This document shows, in pieces, positions 35,166-44,515 of a stretch of DNA of 54,949 nucleotides (its first letter is position 1; each line of letters opens with the position of its first letter). A program made the position numbers and the translations under genes. The DNA lies in the NCBI GenBank assembly GCA_964639895.1, contig CAZXEJ010000011.1, positions 1 to 54,949 of the forward strand, given 5' to 3'. The notes beneath the pieces are model-generated. The model ran no database searches and was not told the DNA's origin. It saw only the letters and a list, made by a program, of their open reading frames with translations. Origin of the DNA: CAZXEJ01 sp964639895. Its GTDB lineage: Bacteria; Desulfobacterota_D; UBA1144; Nemesobacterales; JADFKM01.

Positions 35166-35410
35166 GGGATGCTCCTTCGGCTCGAGGGTGGGTATAATTT
35201 TAGACCAACACCGTGGCGGATAAAAGGCATGCCGTACCGGGGGGCAGGGGGTGCGGTGCCGGAGTGTCCGATCCCTTATAATGTGAAACGGTTGTGGTAA
35301 TATAGAGTGCGGCGTAATCGCCGTCCGCGCCCTACGGGGAGTGGCTGCATGCACCAAGCTTTGGTACGCCGCCTGCGACCCCACCGCCTCTGCCCAGGAG
35401 ACAGGCCATC

Positions 35411-38293
35411 ATGAGTGAGACCGGAACCACAAGCCAGGGGGAGAAGAGAAAGGACCCCTACCGCCATACGCTCCTGCTTCCCAAGACGAGCTTCTCGATG
35501 AAGGCCAATCTGCAGGAGGTAGAGCCCCGCATCCAACGGTTCTGGGAGCGGATAGACCTCTACGAAAGGTTGCGCCGCCGTAAGAGGGGAAAGAGTTTCG
35601 TGCTCCACGATGGCCCACCCTATGCCAACGGGCCCATCCACATGGGCCACCTGCTCAACAAAGTGCTCAAGGACTTGGTGGTCCGCTCGAAGACGATGGC
35701 CGGCTACGGGTGCGAGTTCGTTCCGGGCTGGGACTGCCACGGTCTTCCGATCGAGCATCTGGTGATGAAGGAGATGGGTGCCGAGGCGCGGGACGCCGAC
35801 GCCCTTCGCATAAGGCGCAAGTGCGAGTCTTACGCCCGCAAGTATGTAAAGATCCAGTCCGGCCAGATGAAGCGTCTGGGTACGATGGGGGACTACGACC
35901 GGCCCTATTTGACGATGGCGCCCGAATACGAGGCGAGCGTGCTCGATGTCTTCGCACAGCTGGTCTCAAGGGGGCTCGTCTACCGGGCGCTCAAGCCCGT
36001 GCACTGGTCGATCGAGAACCGAACGGCGCTCGCCGACGCGGAACTGGAATACATGGAGCGCAGGGACATGAGCGTGTACGTGCTCTTCCCCGTCGTCACC
36101 CCCGAGCTTCTGCCGTTCCCGCTACGAAACGAGGATGGTTCGTCGGTCTTCCTCCTCGTGTGGACCACCACGCCCTGGACACTTCCCGCCAACCTGGCCG
36201 TGGCCGTAGGACCGCAGGGCGACTATGCCGCCTATGAGTGCAGGGGCGGCGGCCGCAGATTCTACGTGATACTGGCCGAGCCCCTTGCCGAGCGGGTGCT
36301 GGCGCTGGCGGGCCTGGAAGAGTACGTCAAGCGCGGCTCCGTAAAGGGGTCCGAGTTAGCAGCAGCGGGCATACGTTACCGCCATCCATTCCTTCCAAAG
36401 GAGCTTCCAGTCGTCGCGGCCCCATTCGTCACATTCGAGGACGGTACCGGCCTTGTCCACATAGCCCCCGGCCACGGTGAGGAGGATTACCAGTGCGCGC
36501 TCAACGTGGGGCTTGAGATCTACTGTCCCGTCACCGAAAACGGTACGTTCGACGACACCGCCCCCGAATGGTTGAGGGGGGTGCTCGTCTGGGATGCCAA
36601 CGACAAGATAGTGGCCAGGCTCAGGGAGTCGGGGTGCCTGTTCATGGAGGAAGAGATCACACACTCCTACCCTCACGACTGGCGCAGCAAAACGCCCACC
36701 ATCTTTCGCGCCACCCGCCAGTGGTTCATCGCCGTCGACAAGCCGTTCACCGACGGGAGTCGCACGCTGAGAGAGCTTGCGCTCGAAGCCGTCGAGCGGG
36801 CCGTTGAGTTCGTTCCTCACTGGGGCAGGAACCGGCTCCGCGGTATGCTCGAGGCTCGTCCCGATTGGTGCATAAGCAGACAGCGAGCGTGGGGATTGCC
36901 GATACCCGTATTCCTCGACCCGGAAGACAGAGTGTTGCTGACCCCCTCGACCGTGGCGACCGTAGCCGCAAAGGTGGCCCAACATGGATCGAACGTATGG
37001 TTCAAGGCCGGGGCGTCGGAACTGCTTGAGGGCTACGATCCCACCTCCGACCCGGACGCTCCCGAGTGGGTGTTGAGCAATCCGCACGAGGCGATTGCCG
37101 GGCTGCGCAAGGGCACCGACATATTCGACGTATGGTTCGAATCCGGCTCCTCCTGGAACGCCGTCCTGCTTGCAAGGGGGCTCGGCTTTCCGGCCGACAT
37201 GTATCTCGAGGGGTCGGACCAACACCGCGGCTGGTTCCAGCTCTCCCTTCTTCCCGCCCTTGCCGCGGCGGGCACCCCACCCTTCCGTACGGTGCTTACC
37301 CATGGGTTCATGGTGGACGCCTCCGGGAAGAAGATGAGCAAGTCGGGGGGCAACGCCATCGAGGTGGACCAGTTGCTTGCCAAGTACGGAGCCGACGTCT
37401 GTCGCTGGTGGGTGAGCACGCTCAACTACTCGAACGACATCAAGGTCGACTGGGACTTCTTCCGGATTGCGAGCGAAGAGTACCGCAAGGTGAGGAACAC
37501 GATTCGCTTCATGCTCGGCAACCTCAACGACTTCGATCCCGAGCGTGACTCGGTCCCTTTGGGCCGAGACGACCGCTACTCTATCGACGCCTGGGTAATG
37601 AGAGAGGCAGCCGGCGTGATACGGGACGCGGTGGCATTCTACGAGAACTACCAGTTCAAGCGCGTGAGCGAGCTTTTGTTCTCTTTCTGCAACAACACGC
37701 TGAGCGCCGTCTATCTGGCGGCCCTCAAGGACCGGCTCTACTGTGACCCTGCTGCAAGCCGTCGTCGGCGTCGAGCCCAGACCGTCCTCTACCGGCTGGC
37801 CGATGCCCTCATACGACTTATCGCCCCCATCGTGGTTCACACGGCCGAGGACGCGTATCACAAGCTTAAGGGGATCGATTTCGAGGCGTCGGAGGAAAGC
37901 GTTCACCTGTTGGGTTTTCCTGAGCCGTTCGAGGTCGAGTGCAGCGAGCACTGGGACTGGGTGATGGGGGTCCGTGAGAAGGTGCTCAAGGCGCTCGAAG
38001 TCGCAAAGACCGAGCGCGGCATACGGAACCCGCTGGACGCGGGTGTGAGGGTGATCACGGCTTCGGAGGAAGAGAGGACCACACTCGAGCTGCATATGGA
38101 CGACATGGCCGATTTGTGCGGCGTAAGCCGCTTCGCCGTTGAAGTCGGTGAGGGAGAGCTGCACGTCGAGGTCGACGATCTCCGGGACGAACCCCGATGC
38201 GAGCGCTCGTGGAAGAGGGACGGTACGGTGAAGCCCCGCTCCGACGGCGGGATGCTGTCCGACCGCGACGCGGCGGCCGTTGGGGTAACCTAG
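35411..38293 (+). CDS. ileS: Isoleucine-tRNA ligase
   Basis: IleS charges tRNA-Ile. The 960-residue class I synthetase has the HIGH-type motif HMGH (77-80), the editing domain with the WTTTPWTLPAN segment (about 250-260), and KMSKS near 640. AGGAG lies about 10 bases upstream of the ATG, and TATAAT occurs at 35277-35282. The C-terminus normally carries a zinc knuckle with two CxxC pairs. Here it reads CERSW, then GGMLSDRDAAAV, keeping only one of four cysteines. The catalytic and editing parts look intact. It is divergent from the permease pseudogene. Confidence 0.96.
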   Translation: MSETGTTSQGEKRKDPYRHTLLLPKTSFSMKANLQEVEPRIQRFWERIDLYERLRRRKRGKSFVLHDGPPYANGPIHMGHLLNKVLKDLVVRSKTMAGYGCEFVPGWDCHGLPIEHLVMKEMGAEARDADALRIRRKCESYARKYVKIQSGQMKRLGTMGDYDRPYLTMAPEYEASVLDVFAQLVSRGLVYRALKPVHWSIENRTALADAELEYMERRDMSVYVLFPVVTPELLPFPLRNEDGSSVFLLVWTTTPWTLPANLAVAVGPQGDYAAYECRGGGRRFYVILAEPLAERVLALAGLEEYVKRGSVKGSELAAAGIRYRHPFLPKELPVVAAPFVTFEDGTGLVHIAPGHGEEDYQCALNVGLEIYCPVTENGTFDDTAPEWLRGVLVWDANDKIVARLRESGCLFMEEEITHSYPHDWRSKTPTIFRATRQWFIAVDKPFTDGSRTLRELALEAVERAVEFVPHWGRNRLRGMLEARPDWCISRQRAWGLPIPVFLDPEDRVLLTPSTVATVAAKVAQHGSNVWFKAGASELLEGYDPTSDPDAPEWVLSNPHEAIAGLRKGTDIFDVWFESGSSWNAVLLARGLGFPADMYLEGSDQHRGWFQLSLLPALAAAGTPPFRTVLTHGFMVDASGKKMSKSGGNAIEVDQLLAKYGADVCRWWVSTLNYSNDIKVDWDFFRIASEEYRKVRNTIRFMLGNLNDFDPERDSVPLGRDDRYSIDAWVMREAAGVIRDAVAFYENYQFKRVSELLFSFCNNTLSAVYLAALKDRLYCDPAASRRRRRAQTVLYRLADALIRLIAPIVVHTAEDAYHKLKGIDFEASEESVHLLGFPEPFEVECSEHWDWVMGVREKVLKALEVAKTERGIRNPLDAGVRVITASEEERTTLELHMDDMADLCGVSRFAVEVGEGELHVEVDDLRDEPRCERSWKRDGTVKPRSDGGMLSDRDAAAVGVT

Positions 38294-39691
38294 GAGCGTC
38301 CGCTTTCGTAAGGCACCGGTGCCCGGCCTCTCCGCCTGCGCCGACACTTACTGTAAAATTTTGCGTTTGGTGGTTGAGTGTATGAAGAGCGGCGGCGTCT
38401 CCAACTACGCGGTACCCTGGGAGAGACGGTGGGGGCTGGCTAGCCCCATGGGAGGAAAACCCCATTGAGCGCTGCGCCGCGTCGGGCTTGCCATCGGCGT
38501 CTGATGCCATGGGGCATGACGGTCCTCGCAGGTCGTTTTCTTCCAACCTCGCCAGCTACCCGTAGAGGCGCTCCCATGTACGGAAGACTCCCAAGAGACA
38601 CACGATACTTTCACCTCAGGCCTCGCTGCCTTCAACGACGGGGGTGCTAAGGGAAGGTCTTTTGTGCCGTCACCTGAGGGTCTCGCCTCCCCGATGCAAG
38701 GGCCGGGCCGGCGCGCTTCTCATGCTCCCGTGTCTTGGTCGTTCGTCGCAGGGCCTTATGACCGGTCCCCTTGAGCCGGCTGCGGCTGCTCAAAGTGCGG
38801 AGCGAGCGTTCCTCCGGCCCATCCTTCCATTGGCTCAATACCACGCGAGGCCGGCCCGCACGGAGAGGCTACGCGCGTCCAGTCTCATAGAACACCACAT
38901 CCATTACGGGAGCTACCTGCTGGACGTCGATGCGGCAACGTAACGCGTCGCACCTGGATTACATGCGCTTTCAGCAGACGGCCCCCCCGTGGTTGGTATC
39001 CAGGGGCCGTGATCGAGGGGGATCCGGATAGCATAGAGGTCCGGGCTTTGCCGAGGAGCTCTTTCTCGCCTCCTCCTCAGGGATGATGGTGTGGGGGGCG
39101 GCTGACCCCGGCCTTGAGAATGCCGTCTCTGAGGTCGGGTACGGCATTGAGATGGGCGCAGGCGTCAAGAACGTAGTTGGACACGCTGGAGACGAACAGG
39201 CAGCCCCATGGCGCCTTGTGTGTAAGGATTCCCCAACGAGGGGTGAGACCCAAAGGCGTGTGTCACACCCCAGACCGCTTAGCAACGGCGACTCTCTCTC
39301 CGCAAACGCCCGCACTACCCTTCATTCGAACACGAGAATGGTTGGCTTTATTGGGCCGGTCAGGAAGGGATGTGTTCGACCCCCCTCCAGAGCCGGCTAG
39401 TTGGGGAGAGGCCCATTTACTTCGGTGGCTCGCTCGTCGAACGACCGGGACGCACGACATCTGCCGGCGAGCTTACTCGTCCCCGGGAGAGCGGGGAGCA
39501 AGACACCATGTGACCGAACGCCATCCCAGACCCCGTCGCAACCCTGCTGGTGACGCCGTAATTCCACCGGAGGTGAGACTTCTTCCCCGCTTGCACGTTG
39601 CAACCTCCTAGCCCGCGAGCCCACTTTAGTTGGGGAGGAGGTGGAGCGGAGTTCCCTTCGCCGTCGTTGCACCCCGACCCTGGGGGAAAGG
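38294..39691. other. Largest spacer, between convergent ileS and HIT gene
   Basis: Nearly 1.4 kb with no recognisable gene. Its left end has an AT-rich patch (TAAAAT near 38355) that could be a promoter for an unidentified RNA. The repeat copy at 38979-39014 lies near its centre. Frames of up to about 110 codons exist on both strands but lack family resemblance and ribosome binding sites. Confidence 0.55.
38979..39014 (+). repeat. Hairpin repeat copy 2 (CCCCCGTGGTTG ... GGGGCCGTGATC)
   Basis: CGGCCCC and GGGGCCG form a 7-bp stem. The loop begins CCCGTGGTTG, matching the copy at 1016-1047, and the 3' side continues CGTGATC, matching CGTGATG there. The stem bases differ from copy 1 but pairing is kept, which suggests a structured element. 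Confidence 0.35.
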
Positions 39692-40042
39692 TCAGTATGT
39701 GGGCCACGGCGGCCAACCCATCCGCTTTCCGGCCAGAAGGTGTATGTGCAAGTGGTAGACGCTTTGGCCGGCGTCGCGGTTCGTGTTCACGACAAGCCTG
39801 AACCCCTTGTCCGCCACGCCAAGCAACTCGGCCACCTTGCGGGCCGTTACCAGGAGGTGTCCCAACAGCTCCTCGTCTTCAGGCTCTACGTCGGCTATGG
39901 ACGGTATTTCCTTCTTCGGCACTATGAGCACGTGGACGGGGGCCTGGGGGTTTATGTCTTTGAACACAATGCACTTTTCGTCTTCGTATACGATGTCGGC
40001 TTCGAGTTCCCTGTTGATTATCTGTGTGAAAACCGAACCCAT
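39692..40042 (-). CDS. HIT-family (histidine triad) nucleotide hydrolase
   Basis: The 116-residue protein is a Hint-branch HIT protein that hydrolyses adenosine phosphoramidates and aminoacyl-adenylates. The triad motif HLHIHLL is complete near 98-104, preceded by GQSVY and followed by GKRMGWPPW, the usual C-terminus. The N-terminal FTQIINRELEADIVYEDE is also standard. AAGGAGG precedes the ATG. It lies 65 bases downstream of the nicotinamidase gene on the same strand, so the two may share a transcript. Confidence 0.95.
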   Translation of the reverse strand: MGSVFTQIINRELEADIVYEDEKCIVFKDINPQAPVHVLIVPKKEIPSIADVEPEDEELLGHLLVTARKVAELLGVADKGFRLVVNTNRDAGQSVYHLHIHLLAGKRMGWPPWPTY

Positions 40043-40107
40043 CCGATGCGATCCTCCTTCGGCTGTTGTTGGTACGTCCTGCCAAGACGGTCTAAGACGC
40101 GCGCTCT

Positions 40108-40716
40108 TCATCCCCGGCTATGGCGGCTCTCATTCAGTTCGAATTGATCGATACTCGCCGTATGCCCGCCGGCCTTTACGACCTGCTCGATCGATCCCTC
40201 GATGTCCCCATCCTTGAGTCCGATCCCCTTCGTTGCATCCAGGAGCAGGACCACGTCGAAACCGCGCTCGAGTGCGTCCAGGGCCGTGTGCTTTACGCAG
40301 TAGTCGGTCGCCAGCCCGGCGACGAATATCCGTCTTACTCCCAGCCGCCGCAGCTTCTCTTCGAGAGGCGTTGATTCGAACCCCGAATAGCCCTCCGACT
40401 CCCTGTCGGTTCCCTTGTCGATGAATATTGCCCTTGGGGGAATAGCGATGTCGTCGTGTATCTGCGCTCCGTGGGTCCCGCGGACGCAATGAGCGGGCCA
40501 GGGGCCGCCGTGCTCCCTGAATGAGGAATGATCGGGCGGATGCCAGTCTCGGGTGAAAACCACTGGCAGGCCGGCCGACGAGAACATCCGTATGTAGGTG
40601 TTGACGGCCGGGATTATGGCGTCGGCACCCGGCACGGCCAACACCCCGCCGGGGCAGAAATCGTTCTGGAAATCTACCACCACGAGAGCATCTCCCTCAC
40701 CGATAGTGTATTTCAT
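40108..40716 (-). CDS. pncA: Nicotinamidase (isochorismatase family)
   Basis: The 202-residue enzyme hydrolyses nicotinamide to nicotinate for NAD salvage. Visible are the catalytic Asp in VVDFQNDFCPGG (near 14-25), the metal site DWHPPDHSSF near 57-66 with the later HC, and the nucleophile cysteine in GLATDYCVKHTA near 150. The spacing fits PncA better than other isochorismatase-like hydrolases. GGGGAA precedes the ATG. It may supply nicotinate made from the nicotinamide released by the sirtuin encoded 2 kb away, but they are not in one operon. Confidence 0.94.
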   Translation of the reverse strand: MKYTIGEGDALVVVDFQNDFCPGGVLAVPGADAIIPAVNTYIRMFSSAGLPVVFTRDWHPPDHSSFREHGGPWPAHCVRGTHGAQIHDDIAIPPRAIFIDKGTDRESEGYSGFESTPLEEKLRRLGVRRIFVAGLATDYCVKHTALDALERGFDVVLLLDATKGIGLKDGDIEGSIEQVVKAGGHTASIDQFELNESRHSRG

Positions 40717-41342
40717 CTCAATGTTCCCCGCCCGGAGGGACTAGCCGTACAGGGACGGCAGCCACCGGGAAGGCCGGGCGCCCTTCCCTTCGAATGAGCC
40801 GACGGCTTAGCGCCCTAGGAGGTCGAGTGCAACCCGCAGATGGAACTCTCCGCTCCGTGCCATCCTCGTCGTAAGGGGCTGGAACGTAGCTTCATTAGGC
40901 GCTCGCCGGCCGTCGGCTTGCCAATATCTATGATTAAGCACTGTGTGAAAGGTTTGCAAGCCCGGCAGCCGGCGGATGAGGGTGACGTAGGGGAATGTGG
41001 GGGCCACCACTAATGGGGTCTTCAGGTACGAGGCCGGTTTATCTTCACTTCCGCCCGATAACCCTTACCAAGGCGGCTTCGGCCGAATGATCCATCGCAA
41101 TCGGGGGCTTCTCTCAGAAGGGTTGGCGATCTGGACCATGGAGGGATGGACGCAGGAGTCGGGCATCTGGGACCGGCAAGCACGAAATTCGGGTAGCATT
41201 GCGACGGCGTTAGGGCGAGCCGCTCTTCATTTGGAGAAAGATGATGGGATCGGTGGGTTGTATGCAGCTTGGAGTATACACTTTTGCGAGTCGTGGCCTC
41301 TGCCGTCTCAGCAAGCGGACCGCTGTTCCGCTCCCCAGACGT
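40717..41342. other. Spacer between pncA and rarA
   Basis: About 630 bases, with the rarA hairpin at 41314-41332. A plus-strand frame of 136 codons overlaps the rarA 3' end, has no recognisable family and is not called. No other feature seen. Confidence 0.5.
41314..41332 (-). terminator. Hairpin downstream of rarA
   Basis: AGCGGA and TCCGCT form a perfect 6-bp stem with a 7-base loop, 10 bases after the rarA stop. No T tract. Confidence 0.4.
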
Positions 41343-42686
41343 TCAGCTTTCTTCCCTGCTGTCCTTTAGGCGCCTCTTTTTCCATATTGAATCGAGGTAG
41401 GCCTTGAGACGGGCCTCCCTACCCTGCTCGGTGGGCTGGTAGTACACCCTGTCACGCAGCTCCTCGGGCAGATAGGGCTGATCGACGAAGTGGCCCTCGT
41501 AGCTGTGGGCGTACTTGTATTCCTTGCCGTAGTCCAGCTCGCGGAGCAGAGATGTGGGGGCGTTGCGAAGGTGAAGCGGAACCGCTATGTTCGGGTGCTT
41601 CCTTACGTCTTCGATCGCACGCGAGATGGCCGCTGTTGAAGCGTTGCTCTTGGGGCACGATGCAAGAAAGGTTGTGGTCTGGGCAAGTATCAACGTCGCC
41701 TCCGGCATACCCACGTAATGGACGGCGGTAAAGCACGAAGTCGCAAGCGTCAGCGCATGGGGCTCGGCGTTGCCGACGTCCTCGGACGCCAGTATGATGA
41801 GGCGGCGTGCTATGAATTTGGGGTCCTCTCCGGCCTCGAGCATCCTGGCCAGGTAATAGAGGGCTGCGTCGGGGTCGCTTCCGCGTACGCTCTTTATGAA
41901 GGCCGATATGGTGTTGTAGTGCTCCTCTCCGGCCCGGTCGTACCGGTAGCGTGTGAGCTGGTACGCCTCGCGTACGTCGTCTTTGGAAATCGCCCGACGT
42001 CCTGCACGCTTTGCGAGCGTCGCTGCGTTCTCCAATGCGTTCAACATGACGCGAGCGTCCCCTCCGGCCAAGGTCTTTAGGTCGGAGCGCGCCTCGTCTT
42101 CGAGTTCGAAGCCGGAGATGACCTCGTCCACGGAGAGGGCTCTCTTCAGTATGAGTTCCATCTCCCTCTCGCCCAGGGGGTCAAGCACGTAGACATTGCA
42201 CCGCGACAGCAGCGGCGAGATGACCTCGAACGAAGGGTTCTCGGTCGTTGCTCCTATAAGCACGAGTGTTCCCTTCTCCACCGACGAGAGCAACGCGTCC
42301 TGCTGTGCTTTGTTGAACCTGTGTATCTCGTCGATGAATAGAACTGTCCTCCTGCCCACCTGAAGGGCCTTCTCCGCCTCTTCAATGATTTGCCTGACCT
42401 CCTTTACCCCCGACGAGACGGCGTTGATGGGGCGGAATTCCGCATCGCATGTGTCGGCTACAAGCTGGGCCAAAGTGGTCTTCCCCGTACCGGGCGGGCC
42501 CCAGAGAATCATCGATCGGAGGTTCCCTTCACCAAGCATCTTGGCGATGGTCCCATCGGGACCGACCAGGTGTTGCTGGCCGACGAATTCGTCGAACGTC
42601 CTTGGGCGAAGTCTCTCGGCCAAGGGTACGGCGGCCGGAGGAGGCGGGAACAGCGTTCCTGAATCAAGCGTTCTGTTTCTTGCCAT
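41343..42686 (-). CDS. rarA: Replication-associated recombination protein RarA (MgsA)
   Basis: RarA is a clamp-loader-like AAA+ ATPase acting at stalled forks. The 447-residue protein has LAERLRPRTFDEFVGQQHL at the N-terminus, Walker A GPPGTGKTT (63-71), Walker B LFIDEIHRFNK near 115-125, and GATTENPSFE near 150-160. The C-terminal tetramerisation domain includes PYLPEELRDRVYY. The ATG has no Shine-Dalgarno sequence; TATAAG lies about 24 bases upstream, so the leader would be short. It is divergent from the sirtuin gene. Confidence 0.95.
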   Translation of the reverse strand: MARNRTLDSGTLFPPPPAAVPLAERLRPRTFDEFVGQQHLVGPDGTIAKMLGEGNLRSMILWGPPGTGKTTLAQLVADTCDAEFRPINAVSSGVKEVRQIIEEAEKALQVGRRTVLFIDEIHRFNKAQQDALLSSVEKGTLVLIGATTENPSFEVISPLLSRCNVYVLDPLGEREMELILKRALSVDEVISGFELEDEARSDLKTLAGGDARVMLNALENAATLAKRAGRRAISKDDVREAYQLTRYRYDRAGEEHYNTISAFIKSVRGSDPDAALYYLARMLEAGEDPKFIARRLIILASEDVGNAEPHALTLATSCFTAVHYVGMPEATLILAQTTTFLASCPKSNASTAAISRAIEDVRKHPNIAVPLHLRNAPTSLLRELDYGKEYKYAHSYEGHFVDQPYLPEELRDRVYYQPTEQGREARLKAYLDSIWKKRRLKDSREES

Positions 42687-42885
42687 ACAAAATCTGATGG
42701 ATGAAAATCACTTATACTTAATAGATTAGAGTAATATGATACGCGGTGCAAGCATCTTTCGTTGGCACCAACGGCGTTCGCTCGCAGATGGCCCCTGTTG
42801 CCCTGGGGCCGCGGATGGTATCATAATGGCATCTGCGGGGCTGGTTAAGCTGGTAGTTGACAAGCGGCACACTTGTCCCGCGGCT

Positions 42886-43644
42886 ATGGTGTCAGCTATG
42901 GCGGATCCAGTGACTGATATAGAGGCGCTCGATAGGGCTAGGGAGCTCATAGCCGGTGCGGGTGCCGTGTGCGTGTTGACCGGGGCCGGCGTATCACAGG
43001 AGAGCGGTATTCCCACGTTCCGCGGGGCCGACGGCTTGTGGCGGCAGTATCGTGCCGAAGAGTTGGCCACGCCGCAGGCGTTCCACAGGGACCCGAAGCT
43101 CGTCTGGGAGTGGTACGACTGGCGGAGACAAAAGATAAGCGAGGCCAAGCCCAACCCCGGCCATCACGCCCTGGTGGAGCTCGAGCGAAGGGTGGAGCGA
43201 TTCACCCTTATTACACAAAACGTTGATGGACTGCACAAGGTCGCCGGCAGCAAGAACGTAATAGAGCTGCACGGCAATATTTGGCAAATAAGGTGTACCG
43301 TCACAGGCACGATAGAAGAAAACAGGGAGGTGCCGCTCGGCACCATTCCCCCACGGTGCAAGGCCACGGGTCACCTGGCGCGTCCGAATGTTGTATGGTT
43401 CGGCGAGATGATCCCGGCCGAGACTATACGGGCTTGTGTAGAGGCCGTCGAGGAATGTGACGTCATGTTGATCGTCGGTACCTCGGGCGTCGTGGAACCC
43501 GCTGCATCACTCGGCTTCGCCGCCAAAAGCAGGAACAAGCCCGTAATCGAGATAAACCTCGATCCTACACCCAACTCCCAATTCTATGACGTGACATTGA
43601 GGGGGCGATCGGGCGAAATCCTCCCCCGATTGATATCCTCCTGA
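42886..43644 (+). CDS. Sirtuin (NAD-dependent protein deacylase) with altered zinc site
   Basis: The Sir2-family enzyme removes acyl groups from lysine with NAD. Motifs include LTGAGVSQESGIPTFRG near 31-47, TQNVDGLH near 109-116, catalytic His in ELHG (near 129), and GTSGVVEPAAS late. The zinc module normally has two CxxC pairs. Here both second cysteines are threonine (C137xxT140 and C158xxT161), so tetrahedral zinc binding is not expected. The start is uncertain: ATGs at 42736, 42826, 42886 and 42898 are in frame and none has a good ribosome binding site; the conserved region begins just after 42898. The upstream region is AT-rich and shared with rarA. Confidence 0.92.
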   Translation: MVSAMADPVTDIEALDRARELIAGAGAVCVLTGAGVSQESGIPTFRGADGLWRQYRAEELATPQAFHRDPKLVWEWYDWRRQKISEAKPNPGHHALVELERRVERFTLITQNVDGLHKVAGSKNVIELHGNIWQIRCTVTGTIEENREVPLGTIPPRCKATGHLARPNVVWFGEMIPAETIRACVEAVEECDVMLIVGTSGVVEPAASLGFAAKSRNKPVIEINLDPTPNSQFYDVTLRGRSGEILPRLISS

Positions 43645-44515
43645 CCCCATAACCCTCCTTTAGAAGGTACGCCTAGGACCAACGATTGAGAACCGTGTCG
43701 CGCTCACTCGACCGCAAGCGACCAAGACTTGGAGTGGGAAGTTAAGGTGGGTCGTACCGTGGGCGACTAGAAGACGGACCCATCCCAAACAAAGGGGGGT
43801 ATTCGCGACACGAAGGTACGCGCCGTATGGGCACCTAGCCTCCGTGCGGAATCCTAGCTCTGGCCGGCAGGTCTTCTGGCAGAGGTAGCGCCTCCGGTTC
43901 GAACTCCGAAGACTAGCTATTCGATCTCTACCACCCCAACGCCGAACTTGCGGGCTCAGTCGATGTGAAAGGATGTTCCCCTTTATAGCACCTGGGAACA
44001 AGTACAGGCGTTTCAACACCGCAAGGGGGGCTCTCTGTTCGGGAAATTGGAGATGATAGAAATATGGGGGCAAGAAGAGACGGCGATTCCACGCTGGATG
44101 TTGCCTGAATGACAGGGAGGCGAATCGGTGTCCTGCCTCTCTTCACCCCCCCCGCATATGCACTGCATGCACCGCCGGGGGACTGGATAGTGGAGAGAGT
44201 ACGGGACGTCAAGACCGGTCTACTCTAATGTGGCTGCAATGGTTTCCCCTCGCGATCGGTATTTGATCTTGCAGGTGGACGGCTTTAACGGTTGAGCGGT
44301 TGTGTCGTGGTGTCGCATGGGGAATGTGAGGCACGGAGTCGGCATACCGTCGCTCTCCGTTGTCTTGTCTCCACCAACCCTCACTCTCTCAATAGCGGAG
44401 TTACTGTGCTCGCTCTCGGGGAGGAGATTTCCGTCCGTCCTGCAAAGGGGCGGAGGGAGAGGAAAATGCGTCTGGGGCGTGGAACTTTGTCGACGCTGTG
44501 CACTACTGAGGCCAC
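43645..44515. other. Spacer between convergent sirtuin and pdxA genes
   Basis: About 870 bases without a recognised gene. It contains the structured element at 43878-43932. A long C-run, then a G-run, flank a GCATATGCACTGCATGC palindrome near 44146-44180. Nothing resembles tRNA, 5S or other known RNA well enough to call. Confidence 0.5.
43878..43932. other. Structured 55-base element with two stacked stems
   Basis: GGCAGAG at 43878 pairs with CTCTACC at 43926 (7 bp with one wobble). Directly inside, GTAGC pairs with GCTAT (5 bp with one wobble). The loop contains the palindrome GTTCGAAC. It looks tRNA-like at first sight, but it is too short and lacks a proper T arm. Confidence 0.3.

Noticed and set aside
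37136..37160. GGTTCGAATCC resembling a tRNA T arm
   Set aside because: It lies inside the well-conserved ileS coding frame (WFESGSSW).
5..40773. The 9-mer CCGGGAAGG at 5, 7940, 11888 and 40765, all on the plus strand of spacers
   Set aside because: Somewhat more often than expected, but short and GC-rich, and near matches also occur inside genes; no shared flanks.
40997..41407. 136-codon plus-strand frame overlapping the rarA 3' end
   Set aside because: It overlaps a confident gene on the opposite strand and resembles no family.
43700..43760. GGGAAGTTAAGG followed by GTACCGTGGG resembling part of 5S rRNA
   Set aside because: The 5' half and the outer stem of 5S rRNA are absent; only about 20 bases look similar.
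43999..44025. GTTTCAACACCGCAAGGGG resembling a CRISPR repeat
   Set aside because: It occurs only once and no spacer array or cas gene is present.
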